DNA from: Paracoccaceae bacterium
Lineage (GTDB): Bacteria > Pseudomonadota > Alphaproteobacteria > Rhodobacterales > Rhodobacteraceae
Direction of reading: 5' to 3'
NCBI GenBank assembly: GCA_024742455.1
Contig: JANSYL010000008.1
Span: 62,001-126,000, forward strand
DNA length: 64,000 bases
In this document: in pieces, positions 14,283-23,943 of the stretch
Layout of the letters: every line of letters begins with the position of its first letter
How positions within the stretch are numbered: position 1 is the first letter of the stretch
Notes under the pieces: generated by a model
What the model was told of the DNA's origin: nothing
Seen by the model: the letters and a program-made list of their open reading frames with translations, nothing else
Databases searched by the model: none
Translations under genes and position numbers: made by a program

Positions 14283-15260
14283 TCAGATGTCCAGCACAAC
14301 CGTGCCCATCTTCTCGCCCGCGGCCACCAGGTCATGCGCCGCCGCACAATCGGCCAGCCCCCCGCCCGGCACCACCGCATGGCTCAGCGCGCCGGCCTCC
14401 AGCCAGGCGGTCAGCTGCGCCTCGCCCGCGCGCCGCGCCGCGCCCTGCAACTGGTAGACGATCAGCATGTGCAGCCGGATATTCTTGAACATCAACGGGT
14501 AGAACTGAAGCGTGGGCGCCATCTGGCTGGCCGAGGCATAGCTGGCGATGGTCCCGCCGGGCTTGATCAGCGCCAGGCTCGCCTCCTGGTTGGCCGCGAA
14601 ATCCACCTCGACGATGCGGTCGACGCCCGCGCCGCCGGTCATGTCCATCACCGCCTCGGCCACGTCCGTGTCGCGGTAATTGACCCAGTCCCCGGCCGTG
14701 GAATGGGCGGCCTTGGCCGCGGACGACACCGTGGTGATCACCCGTGCCCCGGCCAGCCGCGCCATCTGGCAGGCATAGCGCCCCACCGTGCCCGCGCCGC
14801 CCGTCACCAGAACCGTCTGCCCTTCGACCGGCCCATCGCCCAGCACCGCCATCCAGGCCGTCATCGCCGGGATGCCGAAACAGGCGGCCTCGCGGAACGC
14901 CACGCCATCGGGCAGCCGCACCGCCTGCTCGGCGGGCAGCGCGACACGTTCCGCCGCAGTGCCGAAGGCGCGCTGCCAGGCAGCGTTCCAGACCCAGACC
15001 CGCTCGCCCACCCGGGCCGGGTCCACACCGGGGCCAATGGCCTCGATCACGCCGGCACCGTCGGAATGCGGGATCACGCGCGGGTAGGCCATGACCGCCC
15101 CGGGCCGCGCCCCTGCGCGCAGCTTGACATCGGACGGGTTGATGCCCGTGGCCCGCAACGCCACCAGAACCTCGCCCTGCCCCGGCACCGGGTCGGGCAG
15201 ATCACCCGGCACCAACACCTCTGCCGCCGGCCCGAAGCCTTCGTAATAAACCGCCCGCAT
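14283..15260 (-). CDS. Zinc-independent MDR oxidoreductase (NADPH:quinone reductase-like)
   Basis: The 325-residue protein has the GroES-like N-terminal domain (GEVLVALRATGINPSDVKLR, split here by wording as residues about 29-48) and the Rossmann domain with VLVTGGAGTVGRYACQMA. It lacks the structural zinc cysteines, as in quinone oxidoreductases. It would use NADPH to reduce quinones or activated double bonds. ATG 15260 is preferred to TTG 15263. It is 79 nt upstream of the acyl-CoA ligase in the same direction. Confidence 0.9.
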   Translation of the reverse strand: MRAVYYEGFGPAAEVLVPGDLPDPVPGQGEVLVALRATGINPSDVKLRAGARPGAVMAYPRVIPHSDGAGVIEAIGPGVDPARVGERVWVWNAAWQRAFGTAAERVALPAEQAVRLPDGVAFREAACFGIPAMTAWMAVLGDGPVEGQTVLVTGGAGTVGRYACQMARLAGARVITTVSSAAKAAHSTAGDWVNYRDTDVAEAVMDMTGGAGVDRIVEVDFAANQEASLALIKPGGTIASYASASQMAPTLQFYPLMFKNIRLHMLIVYQLQGAARRAGEAQLTAWLEAGALSHAVVPGGGLADCAAAHDLVAAGEKMGTVVLDI

Positions 15261-15296
15261 CAAGGCCTCTCCCCGTCATGTCGCGCGCAATGCGCC

Positions 15297-15333
15297 CTCT
15301 TTGCTTTTCAAATACCTCCGCCGGAGGCATCCC
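15297..15333 (+). repeat. Intergenic GTATTT/AAAG repeat copy
   Basis: Reads TTTGCTTTTCAAATACCTCC followed by GCCGGAGGCATCC, nearly the exact reverse complement of the copy between nuoD and nuoE. It lies between liuC and the MDR gene. Confidence 0.75.
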
Positions 15334-15414
15334 GCAGCCTGCCGGACGCACAAGGTCCGGCCGGCATCGCGCCCCGGCCATACCGCGCCCGCGCGGCGCC
15401 AGCCGCGCGCGCCC

Positions 15415-16197
15415 TCATTCCATCCACGCCGCCTTCCGCTTCTCGAAAAACGCGGCAATCCCTTCCGCGCTTTCGGCGTCTTCCCAGCGCGACACCAGCG
15501 CCTCGATGCTCAGCGCGATCTCCCGGTCGCCCAGAGGCGCGCTCAGATCGGCGATCATCTTCTTGCCCGCCGCCACCGCCCCCGGCGCCGCCGACAGGTA
15601 AGGCGCGATCTCGGCCTCCACGGCCGCGTCCAGGTCTTTCGGGGCAACGGCCCGGGCCAGAAGCCCAAGATCCACCGCCTCCTCGGCGCCGAACAACCGG
15701 CCCGAGAAAAACACCCGCCGCGCCCGCGCCGCCCCCATGCGCGCGATCACATAGGGCGCGATGGTCGCGGGGATCAGGCCCAGCCGCACCTCGGTCAGCC
15801 CGAATTTCGCCCCCGTCACACCTATGGCCACGTCGCACACGCTCATCAGGCCGACCCCGCCGCCGAAGGCCTGGCCCTGGATGCGCCCGATCAGCGGTTT
15901 GGGCATCCGGTCCAGCGCCCCCAGCATTTCGGCCAGCGCCCGTGCCTCCCGCGTGCGGGTCGCGGCATCGGCCTCCATCTGCGCGCGCATCCATCCCAGA
16001 TCGCCCCCGGCGCAGAAACTCGCCCCCGCACCGGTCAGAACGACAACCCGGACCGCCGGGTCGCGGCCCAGCCGGTCGGCGGCCCGGGTCAGCGCGCCGA
16101 TCATTTCGGCATCCATCGCGTTGTGCCTGTCAGGCCGGTTCAGCATCAGGGTCGCCACCCCGCGCCCGTCCACCGTGATGTCGATCGTTTCGCTCAT
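15415..16197 (-). CDS. liuC: Methylglutaconyl-CoA hydratase (enoyl-CoA hydratase family)
   Basis: The 260-residue crotonase-fold protein has the oxyanion-hole segments GAGASFCAGGDLGWM (about 55-69) and IQGQAFGGGVGLM (about 105-117). In leucine catabolism this enzyme hydrates 3-methylglutaconyl-CoA to HMG-CoA. The assignment to that substrate rests on the neighbouring HMG-CoA lyase and methylcrotonyl-CoA carboxylase genes. Its start overlaps the liuE stop by 4 nt. It is the last gene of the liu block. Confidence 0.92.
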   Translation of the reverse strand: MSETIDITVDGRGVATLMLNRPDRHNAMDAEMIGALTRAADRLGRDPAVRVVVLTGAGASFCAGGDLGWMRAQMEADAATRTREARALAEMLGALDRMPKPLIGRIQGQAFGGGVGLMSVCDVAIGVTGAKFGLTEVRLGLIPATIAPYVIARMGAARARRVFFSGRLFGAEEAVDLGLLARAVAPKDLDAAVEAEIAPYLSAAPGAVAAGKKMIADLSAPLGDREIALSIEALVSRWEDAESAEGIAAFFEKRKAAWME

Positions 16198-17054
16198 GCC
16201 TCTCCCTTTCGCATCGCGCGTGCCATGCCGGCGGCTTTTCCGATCACCCCGATGTCGAGCCCCGTCTCGTATCCCTTCGCCGCCAGGTGCCGCGCCACCG
16301 CCTCGGTCGCCACGTTGCCCGCAGCACCCGGCGCATAGGGGCAGCCGCCCAGACCGCCGACCGCGGCGTCAAAGACCCGCAGACCATGCGCCAGCGACAC
16401 GTCGATATTGTCCAGCGCCCGGCCCCGCGTGTCGTGGAAATGCCCGGCCAGCCTTCCGGCGGGCACCACCCCCGTCACCACCCGCAGCATCGCGTCCACG
16501 GTCTCCGGCACCCCCGCCCCGATCGTGTCACCGAGCGAGACCTCGTAACACCCGGCCTCATACAGATGCGCGGCCACCCGCGCCACGTCACCGGGGTCGA
16601 CCGCCCCGTCATAGGGGCAATCGGTCACGCAGCTGACATAGCCGCGCACGGGCAAACGGGTCTCGGCCGCCGCCTCGAGGATCGGGGCGAAGCGCCCGAA
16701 ACTCTCCGCAATCGTCGCGTTCACATTGGCCCTGGAAAACCCTTCCGAGGCCGAGGCGAAGACCGCGATCTCGTCCGCCCCCGCCGCCACGGCGTCCTCA
16801 TAGCCCCGCATGTTCGGCGTCAGCGCGGCATAGGACACGCCGGGCGCGCGGGTGATGCCCGCCAGCACCTCGGCGCTGCCCGCCATCTGCGGCACCCATT
16901 TGGGGCTTACGAAACTGGCCACCTCGATCCGCCGGAACCCCGCCCCGCTCAGGCAATCGACCAATGCGACCTTCTCGGCCACCGGGATCGGGCGCGCCTC
17001 GTTCTGCAACCCGTCGCGGGGCCCGACCTCGAAGATCTCGACGAAATCGCTCAT
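16194..17054 (-). CDS. liuE: Hydroxymethylglutaryl-CoA lyase
   Basis: The 286-residue TIM-barrel lyase cleaves HMG-CoA to acetyl-CoA and acetoacetate, the last step of leucine breakdown. The N-terminal EVGPRDGLQNE motif (residues 8-18) holds the metal/catalytic residues. The HFHDTRG metal-binding segment and the glycine-rich signature GGLGGCPYAPGAAGNVATE with the catalytic cysteine are present. The start codon ATG 17054 overlaps the stop of the GST gene by 4 nt; the open frame continuing to 17492 is shadow. Confidence 0.97.
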   Translation of the reverse strand: MSDFVEIFEVGPRDGLQNEARPIPVAEKVALVDCLSGAGFRRIEVASFVSPKWVPQMAGSAEVLAGITRAPGVSYAALTPNMRGYEDAVAAGADEIAVFASASEGFSRANVNATIAESFGRFAPILEAAAETRLPVRGYVSCVTDCPYDGAVDPGDVARVAAHLYEAGCYEVSLGDTIGAGVPETVDAMLRVVTGVVPAGRLAGHFHDTRGRALDNIDVSLAHGLRVFDAAVGGLGGCPYAPGAAGNVATEAVARHLAAKGYETGLDIGVIGKAAGMARAMRKGEA

Positions 17055-17731
17055 GCGTCCGGCACCGGATAGAAGTCCTGGGCATAGAAATCCCTCGGCC
17101 CTTCCAGCGCCACCGCCGCCCGGAATGCAGGCCGCGCCTGCAGCCGGTCCCAATAGGCCTGCAGCTTCGGCCAGGGGTCCATCGGCACGAAATAGGGCAC
17201 GGCATACAGATTGAAGCCCATCATCACATCCGCCGCCGAGAACCCGGAGGGCAGGATGTAATCCCCCTCCAGCATCGCCTCGAACGCCGCCACCGTCGCC
17301 CGCAGCCGTGCGGTGTTCAGCTTCACCACCACGGGCGAGGGTTTCGCGGGCGGGCGCAGGAACACATGGTTGAGGTTCAGCTGTTCGATCAGCGACGCCT
17401 GCGTCTCCGCGAACCCCATCACCTCCAGGAACCGCCAGCGTTCGGGGTTGCCCGTCCCCCGCCCGAACCCGTGTTCGGGCCGGGTCTCGCACAGGTATTG
17501 CAGGATCGCGGCGGATTCGAAAATCACCTGCCCGTCGATCTCCAGTGCCGGGGACCGCCCGGCGGGCGACCGGGTCAGGAAATCGGCCTCGCGCATCTTC
17601 GGCCCGCCGATCTCATAGATCTCCAGTTCGGGCGTGATCCCCATTTCCTGCAGCAGCCAGAGCACCCGGAAGGACCGCGACCAGCGGACATGGTGCAGGC
17701 GGATCGCGCCGTCTTGTGCGGCATCCGTCAT
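17051..17731 (-). CDS. Glutathione S-transferase family protein
   Basis: The 226-residue protein has a thioredoxin-like N-terminal domain (RLHHVRWSRSFRVLWLLQE, residues 11-29; the SPALEIDG and FESAAILQYL glutathione-contact motifs) and an all-helical C-terminal domain. It would conjugate or reduce substrates with glutathione in the cytoplasm. It is inserted between liuD and liuE with 4-nt overlaps on both sides, so it is co-translated with leucine catabolism genes. Its role there is unknown; detoxifying reactive enoyl-CoA intermediates is a guess. Confidence 0.9.
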   Translation of the reverse strand: MTDAAQDGAIRLHHVRWSRSFRVLWLLQEMGITPELEIYEIGGPKMREADFLTRSPAGRSPALEIDGQVIFESAAILQYLCETRPEHGFGRGTGNPERWRFLEVMGFAETQASLIEQLNLNHVFLRPPAKPSPVVVKLNTARLRATVAAFEAMLEGDYILPSGFSAADVMMGFNLYAVPYFVPMDPWPKLQAYWDRLQARPAFRAAVALEGPRDFYAQDFYPVPDA

Positions 17732-19668
17732 CCCTCTTCCTCCTCCAGCACGATCAGCGGCGCACCCGCTTCCACCTGATCTCCGGCGGCGGCCAGCACC
17801 TCGGCCACGACACCGTCGCGCCCCGCCGTCAGGCTGTGCTCCATCTTCATCGCCTCCAGCACGGCCAGCCGGTCGCCCGCCGTCACCGCCTGGCCCGCCG
17901 TGACATGCACCGATTTCACCAGCCCCGGCATCGGCGCCTCGATCCGCCCGGCGGCAGCGCCCGCATCACCGCCCACATCCAGCGGGTCGACACGCCCGAA
18001 GTGATAATTGTTCCCCCAGAAGACCGATACCCCGGCACCGTGGCATACGCCCGTCGCAGGCACCGGCGCGCCATCGACACACCAGCGCGCGCCATCCCAT
18101 TCCAGCATGTGAACCGTCTCGTTCAGGCTGACCCGCACCCCGTCGCGGCCCGGTTCCACCACGGCCTCGACCACCTCCTCGCCCATCGTCAACCGGCAGC
18201 TCTGGCGCAAGGGCGCCCACAGCGTGAAGCCCTGCAGATAGGGCCCCGCCCGGTCCAGCCCCATCGCGGTGGCCGCCGCGATGGCCTGCGTCCGGGTGCA
18301 GGGTCTGGTCTCTGCCGACAGCGCCGCCAGATCCCGGTCGATGAGGCCGGTATCCACGTCTCCTGCGCGGAACCCGTCATGCAATGCCAGCGCACGCAGG
18401 AAGGCCAGGTTCGTCACCGTCCCCGCAACCTCGGTGCCCGCCAGGGCCCGCTCCAACTGCCTCAGCGCCACCTCCCGGGTCGGGCCATGCACGATCAGCT
18501 TGGCGATCATCGGGTCATACCAGGGGGAAATCTCGTCGCCCTCCCGCACGCCGGTATCGGCCCGCGCGCCCTCGGGAAATGCCAGATGGGTCAGCGTGCC
18601 GGTCGCGGGCAGGAACCCTTTCGGCGCATCCTCGGCGTAAAGCCGCGCCTCGAAGGCGTGGCCGCTGATCGACAGGTCATCCTGCGTCGCGGGCAATTCC
18701 TCCCCCGCTGCCACGCGCAATTGCCATTCCACAAGGTCCGCGCCGGTGATGGCTTCCGTCACCGGGTGTTCGACCTGCAGACGCGTGTTCATTTCCATGA
18801 AATAGAACCGGTCGTCGCGCAGCCCGTCCGAGGCATCGACGATGAACTCCACCGTGCCCGCGCCCGCATAGCCGATGGCCTCCGCCGCGCGCACGGCGGC
18901 CGCCCCCATCGCCGCGCGCATCGCGGGCGTCATGCCCGGCGCGGGGGCTTCCTCGATCACCTTCTGGTGGCGGCGCTGCAACGAACAGTCCCGTTCGAAC
19001 AGATGCACCGCGCGTGTGCCGTCGCCGAACACCTGCACCTCGATATGGCGCGGGGTGCCCACGAATTTCTCGACCAGCACGTCCGTGTTGCCGAAGGCCG
19101 TCGCCGCCTCGCCCCGCGCGCTGTCCAGCGCGGCCGCGAAATCCTGCGCCTTGGTGACAAGCCGCATCCCCTTGCCGCCGCCGCCTGCGACCGCCTTGAT
19201 CAGCACCGGGTATCCGATCGCATCCGCCGCCCCCGACAGATGCTCGGGGTCCTGGTTGTCGCCATGATAGCCCGGCACGACCGGAACGCCCGCCTCGGCC
19301 ATCAGCGCCTTGGCCGCATCCTTCAGCCCCATCGCCCGGATCGCTTTCGCCGACGGCCCGACGAAGACCAGCCCCGCCGCCTCCACCGCCTCCACGAAAT
19401 CGGGGTTCTCGCTCAGAAACCCGTAGCCGGGATGGATTGCCTGCGCCCCCGTCGCCCGCGCCGCCGCGATGATCGCGTCACCCTTCAGGTAGCTGTCGGC
19501 CGGTTTCGGCCCGCCCAAATGCACCGCCTCATCGGCCATCGCCACGTGCCGCGCACCCCGGTCGGCATCCGAGAACACCGCCACCGTCCGCACCCCCATG
19601 CGGCGGCAGGTCTCGATGACCCTGCAGGCGATCTCGCCCCGGTTGGCGATCAGGATTTTGTCAAACAT
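17728..19668 (-). CDS. liuD: Methylcrotonyl-CoA carboxylase alpha subunit (biotin carboxylase/BCCP)
   Basis: This 646-residue biotin enzyme subunit starts MFDKILIANRGEIA and has the ATP-grasp biotin carboxylase domain (KAVAGGGGKGM near residue 160; EMNTRLQVEHPVTE near 290). The C-terminal biotinyl domain carries the biotin lysine in EAMKMEHS (about residue 610). With LiuB it carboxylates 3-methylcrotonyl-CoA. ATG 19668 is chosen because homologues begin there; the open frame to 19782 is non-coding. Its stop overlaps the GST start by 4 nt. Confidence 0.97.
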   Translation of the reverse strand: MFDKILIANRGEIACRVIETCRRMGVRTVAVFSDADRGARHVAMADEAVHLGGPKPADSYLKGDAIIAAARATGAQAIHPGYGFLSENPDFVEAVEAAGLVFVGPSAKAIRAMGLKDAAKALMAEAGVPVVPGYHGDNQDPEHLSGAADAIGYPVLIKAVAGGGGKGMRLVTKAQDFAAALDSARGEAATAFGNTDVLVEKFVGTPRHIEVQVFGDGTRAVHLFERDCSLQRRHQKVIEEAPAPGMTPAMRAAMGAAAVRAAEAIGYAGAGTVEFIVDASDGLRDDRFYFMEMNTRLQVEHPVTEAITGADLVEWQLRVAAGEELPATQDDLSISGHAFEARLYAEDAPKGFLPATGTLTHLAFPEGARADTGVREGDEISPWYDPMIAKLIVHGPTREVALRQLERALAGTEVAGTVTNLAFLRALALHDGFRAGDVDTGLIDRDLAALSAETRPCTRTQAIAAATAMGLDRAGPYLQGFTLWAPLRQSCRLTMGEEVVEAVVEPGRDGVRVSLNETVHMLEWDGARWCVDGAPVPATGVCHGAGVSVFWGNNYHFGRVDPLDVGGDAGAAAGRIEAPMPGLVKSVHVTAGQAVTAGDRLAVLEAMKMEHSLTAGRDGVVAEVLAAAGDQVEAGAPLIVLEEEEG

Positions 19669-19907
19669 GGCGCACGCCCCCTTCTCCGTCGCAATCCGTG
19701 GCCGCCGCGTCTCGAACTGCGAAAAAATTCCACCCTGACGGCGGGGTTGCGGGCCGCGCCGATTTCCTAGGGCGGCGCACAAAATCTCGGGGATGGGGCG
19801 CGCGCGGCCCCCATATCACGCGCCCCATTGCCGCCACATTCCCAGTTTTCCACCCGTTTTCCACAGCCAGAGCGAACCATAACCCTTTGGAGTCACGACA
19901 AAAACCG

Positions 19908-19935
19908 TTGACAGGTCGAATTGGGGCGACAATAA
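19908..19935 (+). promoter_or_regulatory. Candidate sigma-70 promoter for the autotransporter-like gene
   Basis: TTGACA at 19908-19913 and CAATAA at 19930-19935 are separated by 16 nt, about 45 nt before the ATG at 19979. The -35 is consensus and the -10 is weak. The region lies in the 310-nt divergent gap between liuD and this gene. Confidence 0.45.
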
Positions 19936-19978
19936 GGCAAGTGCCTGGGCGGGGCACGATTGATGGATTTCGAATATC

Positions 19979-21436
19979 ATGTCGTCCCGGGCCATCCGCC
20001 TTTTGGTCGCCGCCTGCGCGCTGTTGCTCAGCGTGTCCCCGGCCGTCGCGCAAACCAGTTTCGGGCCGCAACGCGCCACCGGCGTGAACGGCATGACTGC
20101 TGCAATGATTATGGTCCCCACCAACGATACCGGTGCGCGCCGCCTGACAGTGGATTACGCGGGTGACCTGACCGATCCAGGCCAGGCCATTACAGTGCTC
20201 GTTGACCGTGTTGTGGTAGGCACCCTGAGGGGAGGCGCGGCGACCTGCACGGCAGTGACCCGTGAAGTCATCGAAATCGACGACGCCACCTATACTGCCG
20301 CGGCGAGTGATGGGATGGTGCACATCACCTTCGATGCAACGGGCTCCGCGCCCACCGTCGATCCGGTCTGCGGCACCGCGACCCCCTATACCGGCCCCTT
20401 CACCGGCCTCAACGGCACCCTTTCGGGCTTCGCCGTGGTCGGCACCCTCTCCGCCTCCGGCGCCGCGCCCGGGGCCCAGCAATCGACCGATGCCGCCCTG
20501 CGCGGCACGCTGGCCCTGACCTACGGCCCCGACCGCAGCCGCCGCATCGCGGTGCTGAACGGCGGGGGCGGCGACGGGCAGACCGTGTCGGTCGACGGCA
20601 TGACCCTGTTCGAAAACAGCCCCTTCGCGCTCGATCTCGGGGCGCGGACCCTGTCCTTCGCGGCGGCGACCGGCGGCGACGGGCTGCGCCTCTGGGCCGA
20701 GGGGCGCGTGCTGGCCGTCGATGACGCGACCACGCGCGATCAGCTTTACGGCCTCGTCCATGCCGGTGTCGAAACCATCATCGCCGACACGACGCTGATC
20801 GGGCTCGGGCTGACCCTCGACCGGCTCACAGGCACCGAGATCGCCACCGGCGATGACAGCACCGCCCGGGGCTGGATGATCGGCCCGGCCCTGACCCATC
20901 GCTTCGCGGGCGGTCTCTACCTCGACGGCCGCGCCGCCTGGGGACAGGTCGAAACCGAGATCGACCGCGCCCCCGGCGGCACCGACCGCTATGGCGCGGA
21001 CCGGGCGCTGGTCGACCTCGCGCTTGTGGGTCAGGCCCGGATGGGGGCCCTGACGCTGGAACCCCGCGCCGCCTATGGCTGGTACCGGGAACAGGCCGAG
21101 GGCTATACCGCCACCGGGTTCGGCCCCGTCGCAGGCAGCACCACGACCGTCCGCCAGGGTACGCTCGGCGCGCGCCTGTCGGGCGATCTCGACACCGGCA
21201 CGGGCCAGGTGATGCCGTTTCTCGACCTGTCTACCGCCTTCGCCGATATCTCGGGCGGCGCATTGACCCCCGGCTCGGCCGGCAATGCCGCCGATGGCTG
21301 GTCCGGCCAGATCGGGTTCGGCGCCGACTATACCGGCGATACCGGTGCGGTCTGGTCGGCCGAACTGGGCCTTGGCGGCCTCGGCACCGATGCGCAGACG
21401 CTGACCGGCCGCATCAGCCTCAGCATCCCGTTCTAA
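19979..21436 (+). CDS. Autotransporter-like outer membrane beta-barrel protein
   Basis: The 485-residue protein begins with a Sec signal peptide (cleavage near AVAQ, residues 22-25). A disordered/beta N-terminal half with two cysteines (about 83 and 122) follows. The last ~210 residues alternate as in an autotransporter beta-domain (GWMIGPALTHRF, YLDGRAAWGQVETEID, LGARLSGDLDTG) and end in a C-terminal phenylalanine (SLSIPF), the outer-membrane barrel signature. It lies on the strand opposite the liu genes and separates liuB from liuD. Passenger function is unknown. Confidence 0.8.
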   Translation: MSSRAIRLLVAACALLLSVSPAVAQTSFGPQRATGVNGMTAAMIMVPTNDTGARRLTVDYAGDLTDPGQAITVLVDRVVVGTLRGGAATCTAVTREVIEIDDATYTAAASDGMVHITFDATGSAPTVDPVCGTATPYTGPFTGLNGTLSGFAVVGTLSASGAAPGAQQSTDAALRGTLALTYGPDRSRRIAVLNGGGGDGQTVSVDGMTLFENSPFALDLGARTLSFAAATGGDGLRLWAEGRVLAVDDATTRDQLYGLVHAGVETIIADTTLIGLGLTLDRLTGTEIATGDDSTARGWMIGPALTHRFAGGLYLDGRAAWGQVETEIDRAPGGTDRYGADRALVDLALVGQARMGALTLEPRAAYGWYREQAEGYTATGFGPVAGSTTTVRQGTLGARLSGDLDTGTGQVMPFLDLSTAFADISGGALTPGSAGNAADGWSGQIGFGADYTGDTGAVWSAELGLGGLGTDAQTLTGRISLSIPF

Positions 21437-21450
21437 GCCCCTGCCCCGCC

Positions 21451-21477
21451 TGTCTTTGCTGTCCAGATACCCTCGGG
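21451..21477 (+). repeat. Intergenic GTATTT/AAAG repeat, diverged copy
   Basis: Reads TCTTTGCTGTCCAGATACCC followed by TCGGG. It lies directly after the autotransporter-like gene. Confidence 0.55.
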
Positions 21478-21552
21478 CAAGTGTCGCGATCCGTGGCGCC
21501 ACCGGTTCAGGCCCGGGTGGCGACGGCCGGGGGCAGCGCCCCAAATCCGCGC

Positions 21553-23193
21553 TCACATGCGGAACACGCCGAACCGCGTGTCCTCTATCGGCGCGTTCAG
21601 CGCGGCGGCCAGGCTCAGGCCAAGAACCTCGCGCGCCTTCCTCGGATCACAAATCCCGTCATCCCACAGCCTGGCCGAGGCATAAAGCGGATGCGACTGT
21701 TGCTCGAACATGTCGATCGTGGGCTGTTTGAACGCGGCTTCCTGCTCGGCCGACCACGTCTCGCCCGCCCGCTCCATCGCGTCGCGCCTGACCGTGGCCA
21801 GAACGCCCGCCGCCTGCGCGCCCCCCATGACCGAGATGCGCGCATTCGGCCAGGACCACATGAAGCGCGGCTGGTAAGCCCGCCCGGCCATGCCGTAATT
21901 TCCCGCCCCGAAGGACCCGCCCACCACCATCGTCACCTTGGGCACGGCGGTGGTGGCCACGGCGGTCACCATCTTCGCCCCGTGCCGGGCGATGCCTTCG
22001 TTCTCGTATTTCCGCCCCACCATGAACCCCGTGATGTTCTGAAGGAACACCAGCGGGATCTTCCGCTGCGAACACAGTTCCACGAAATGGGCAGCCTTCT
22101 GAGCGGATTCGGAAAACAGCACGCCGTTGTTGGCGACAATTCCGACATCCATCCCCAGGACCTGTGCAAAACCCGTCACGATGGTTTCGCCGAAGCGCGG
22201 CTTAAATTCATCGAACCAGCTGTCATCGACGAGGCGCGCGATCACCTCGCGGATGTCATAGGGCGTGCTCAGCGACGCGGGCACCACACCCAGCAACTCC
22301 TCCGGGTCATAATCCGGCGGGCGATGGTCTTGGATGGTGGGTTTCACCCACCCTACCGCGCCTCCCTGTAGGGTGGGTGAAACCCACCGCCCTCCACCCA
22401 AGGACCGCACAGCCCGCCGCGCCAAGGCCAACGCATGCCCGTCATCCTCGGCCAGGTAATCGGCCACGCCCGACAGCCGGGTGTGCACCTCCCCGCCGCC
22501 CAGGTCCTCGGCGCTCACGACCTCGCCGGTCGCGGCCTTCACAAGGGGCGGACCGGCCAGGAAGATCGTCCCCTGTTCCTTCACGATGATCGACACGTCC
22601 GACATCGCGGGCACATAGGCCCCGCCTGCCGTGCAGGACCCCATCACGACCGCGATCTGCGCGATGCCCTTCGCGCTCATCCGCGCCTGGTTGTAGAAGA
22701 TGCGCCCGAAATGGTCGCGGTCGGGGAAGACTTCGTCCTGGTTGGGCAGGTTCGCCCCCCCGCTATCGACCAGGTAGATACACGGCAGGTGGCATTCCTC
22801 GGCGATCTCCTGGGCGCGCAGGTGTTTCTTTACCGTCATCGGGTAATAGGTGCCGCCCTTCACGGTGGCGTCGTTGCACACGACCATCACCTGCCGCCCC
22901 TCGACCAGACCCACCCCGGCGATAACGCCCGCGCAGGGCGCCGCCCCGTCATACATCCCGTGCGCCGCTGTCGCGCCGACCTCAAGGAAGGGGCTGCCGG
23001 GGTCCAGCAAGTTGGCCACCCGGTCGCGCGGCAGCATCTTGCCGCGCCCCACATGCCGCTCCCGCGCCCGGTCACCGCCGCCAGCCGCCGCCAGCGCGGC
23101 GGCCTCCTCCACGACGCGCAGGCTTTCCAGATGCGCCGCCCGGTTGGCCGCCGCCTCCGCCGAAGACGCGATGAAACTCGATGTCAGGCGCAT
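21553..23193 (-). CDS. liuB: Methylcrotonyl-CoA carboxylase beta subunit with in-frame repeat insertion
   Basis: The 546-residue carboxyltransferase subunit transfers CO2 from biotin to 3-methylcrotonyl-CoA. Family segments include [34 protein letters not shown] and [16 protein letters not shown]. Around residues 269-286, between [10 protein letters not shown] and [11 protein letters not shown], the protein has an odd stretch ([18 protein letters not shown]) encoded by a 21-bp perfect inverted repeat with 11-nt spacer. Homologues have a short NW-KP-type linker there, so a mobile palindrome seems to have inserted without breaking the frame. The insertion falls in a surface linker, so activity may be kept (inference). 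Confidence 0.96.
   Translation of the reverse strand: MRLTSSFIASSAEAAANRAAHLESLRVVEEAAALAAAGGGDRARERHVGRGKMLPRDRVANLLDPGSPFLEVGATAAHGMYDGAAPCAGVIAGVGLVEGRQVMVVCNDATVKGGTYYPMTVKKHLRAQEIAEECHLPCIYLVDSGGANLPNQDEVFPDRDHFGRIFYNQARMSAKGIAQIAVVMGSCTAGGAYVPAMSDVSIIVKEQGTIFLAGPPLVKAATGEVVSAEDLGGGEVHTRLSGVADYLAEDDGHALALARRAVRSLGGGRWVSPTLQGGAVGWVKPTIQDHRPPDYDPEELLGVVPASLSTPYDIREVIARLVDDSWFDEFKPRFGETIVTGFAQVLGMDVGIVANNGVLFSESAQKAAHFVELCSQRKIPLVFLQNITGFMVGRKYENEGIARHGAKMVTAVATTAVPKVTMVVGGSFGAGNYGMAGRAYQPRFMWSWPNARISVMGGAQAAGVLATVRRDAMERAGETWSAEQEAAFKQPTIDMFEQQSHPLYASARLWDDGICDPRKAREVLGLSLAAALNAPIEDTRFGVFRM
22336..22388. repeat. GTAGGGTGGG palindromic repeat inside liuB
   Basis: Perfect 21-bp arms at 22336-22356 and 22368-22388 flank an 11-nt spacer. 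Outer ends read GGTGGGTTTCACCC and GGGTGAAACCCACC. Similar GTAGGGTG hairpins occur at 58274, 58932 and 58992. Confidence 0.85.
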
Positions 23194-23203
23194 CGCCCCC
23201 TCC

Positions 23204-23767
23204 TCACTCCGGCCGCCGCACAGGCATCGGCGGCGGCGGTTCCATCGCCCATCCGGCCTCCACCGCTGATCCGGCCACGCCCAAAAGCCGCGCCATCTGC
23301 CAGAGCGATACGGCCTGCGCCAGCTTCAGGTTTGCCTGATGGGCCGCGCACCAGGAGGCGTAATCATCATCGGCCCCCGCGCAATCGGGCCCCGCATTCG
23401 ACCCATGCGCCACCGCCCAGACCCGGGGGTAAGCCCGGTCAGACCACAGCGGGTCGCGCCCGGCCACCGCCTCGGGCGCGGGCAGGCTGGCCAGCACCGC
23501 GTCGCGCATCGCCTGCTGCGCCTCCGCCAGACCCAGTTTGCACGCCACCGCGTCGTCGCGCCGGTCGCAGGCCACAATGCCCAGCGTGCCGCAGAACCGG
23601 ACCCGGTCCCGGTGCACCAGGTCCCAATCGGTGCCCGACAGCGCCAGGTCGGCCTCGAACCCCGCCACGACCCGCGCCATGCAGATCGCGTGACTTTCGA
23701 CCACCGGGTCGGTGTCGGCCACCGCGGGCCCCGCTGCCAGAACGGCCAGAACCACCAGCGCCCTCAT
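23204..23767 (-). CDS. Secreted hypothetical protein, liu-linked
   Basis: The 187-residue protein has a signal peptide ([18 protein letters not shown], cleavage near residue 17) and six cysteines in the mature part (motifs [36 protein letters not shown]), suggesting disulfides in the periplasm. No family is recognised. The start ATG 23767 overlaps the stop of the 59-aa gene (ATGA), and the stop is 10 nt before liuB. The longer frame to 24016 is rejected as shadow. Confidence 0.75.
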   Translation of the reverse strand: MRALVVLAVLAAGPAVADTDPVVESHAICMARVVAGFEADLALSGTDWDLVHRDRVRFCGTLGIVACDRRDDAVACKLGLAEAQQAMRDAVLASLPAPEAVAGRDPLWSDRAYPRVWAVAHGSNAGPDCAGADDDYASWCAAHQANLKLAQAVSLWQMARLLGVAGSAVEAGWAMEPPPPMPVRRPE

Positions 23768-23943
23768 GCCCGGCACCCCGGGGTCTCCACATCGGCCCGG
23801 CCAACCGGCCTCTGGGCGCGCCGGTCCGTGCCCTCGTCCGGCACCCCGCCGGCAGGGTTCGGCATCCGCGCCCCGCGGCTCAGGGTCGGGGGAAGGGTTA
23901 TGGTTCTGAAACGGATGGCGGCCGGGTCGCTGCGCTCGGTCAT
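23764..23943 (-). CDS. Small hypothetical protein (59 aa) with coupled start and stop
   Basis: This short gene starts with ATG 23943 overlapping the TGA of the preceding gene and ends with a TGA overlapping the ATG of the following gene. Such ATGA junctions on both ends strongly support translation. The product starts MTERSDPAAIRFRTITLP and becomes Pro/Arg/Gly-rich; no domain is recognised. Confidence 0.55.
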   Translation of the reverse strand: MTERSDPAAIRFRTITLPPTLSRGARMPNPAGGVPDEGTDRRAQRPVGRADVETPGCRA

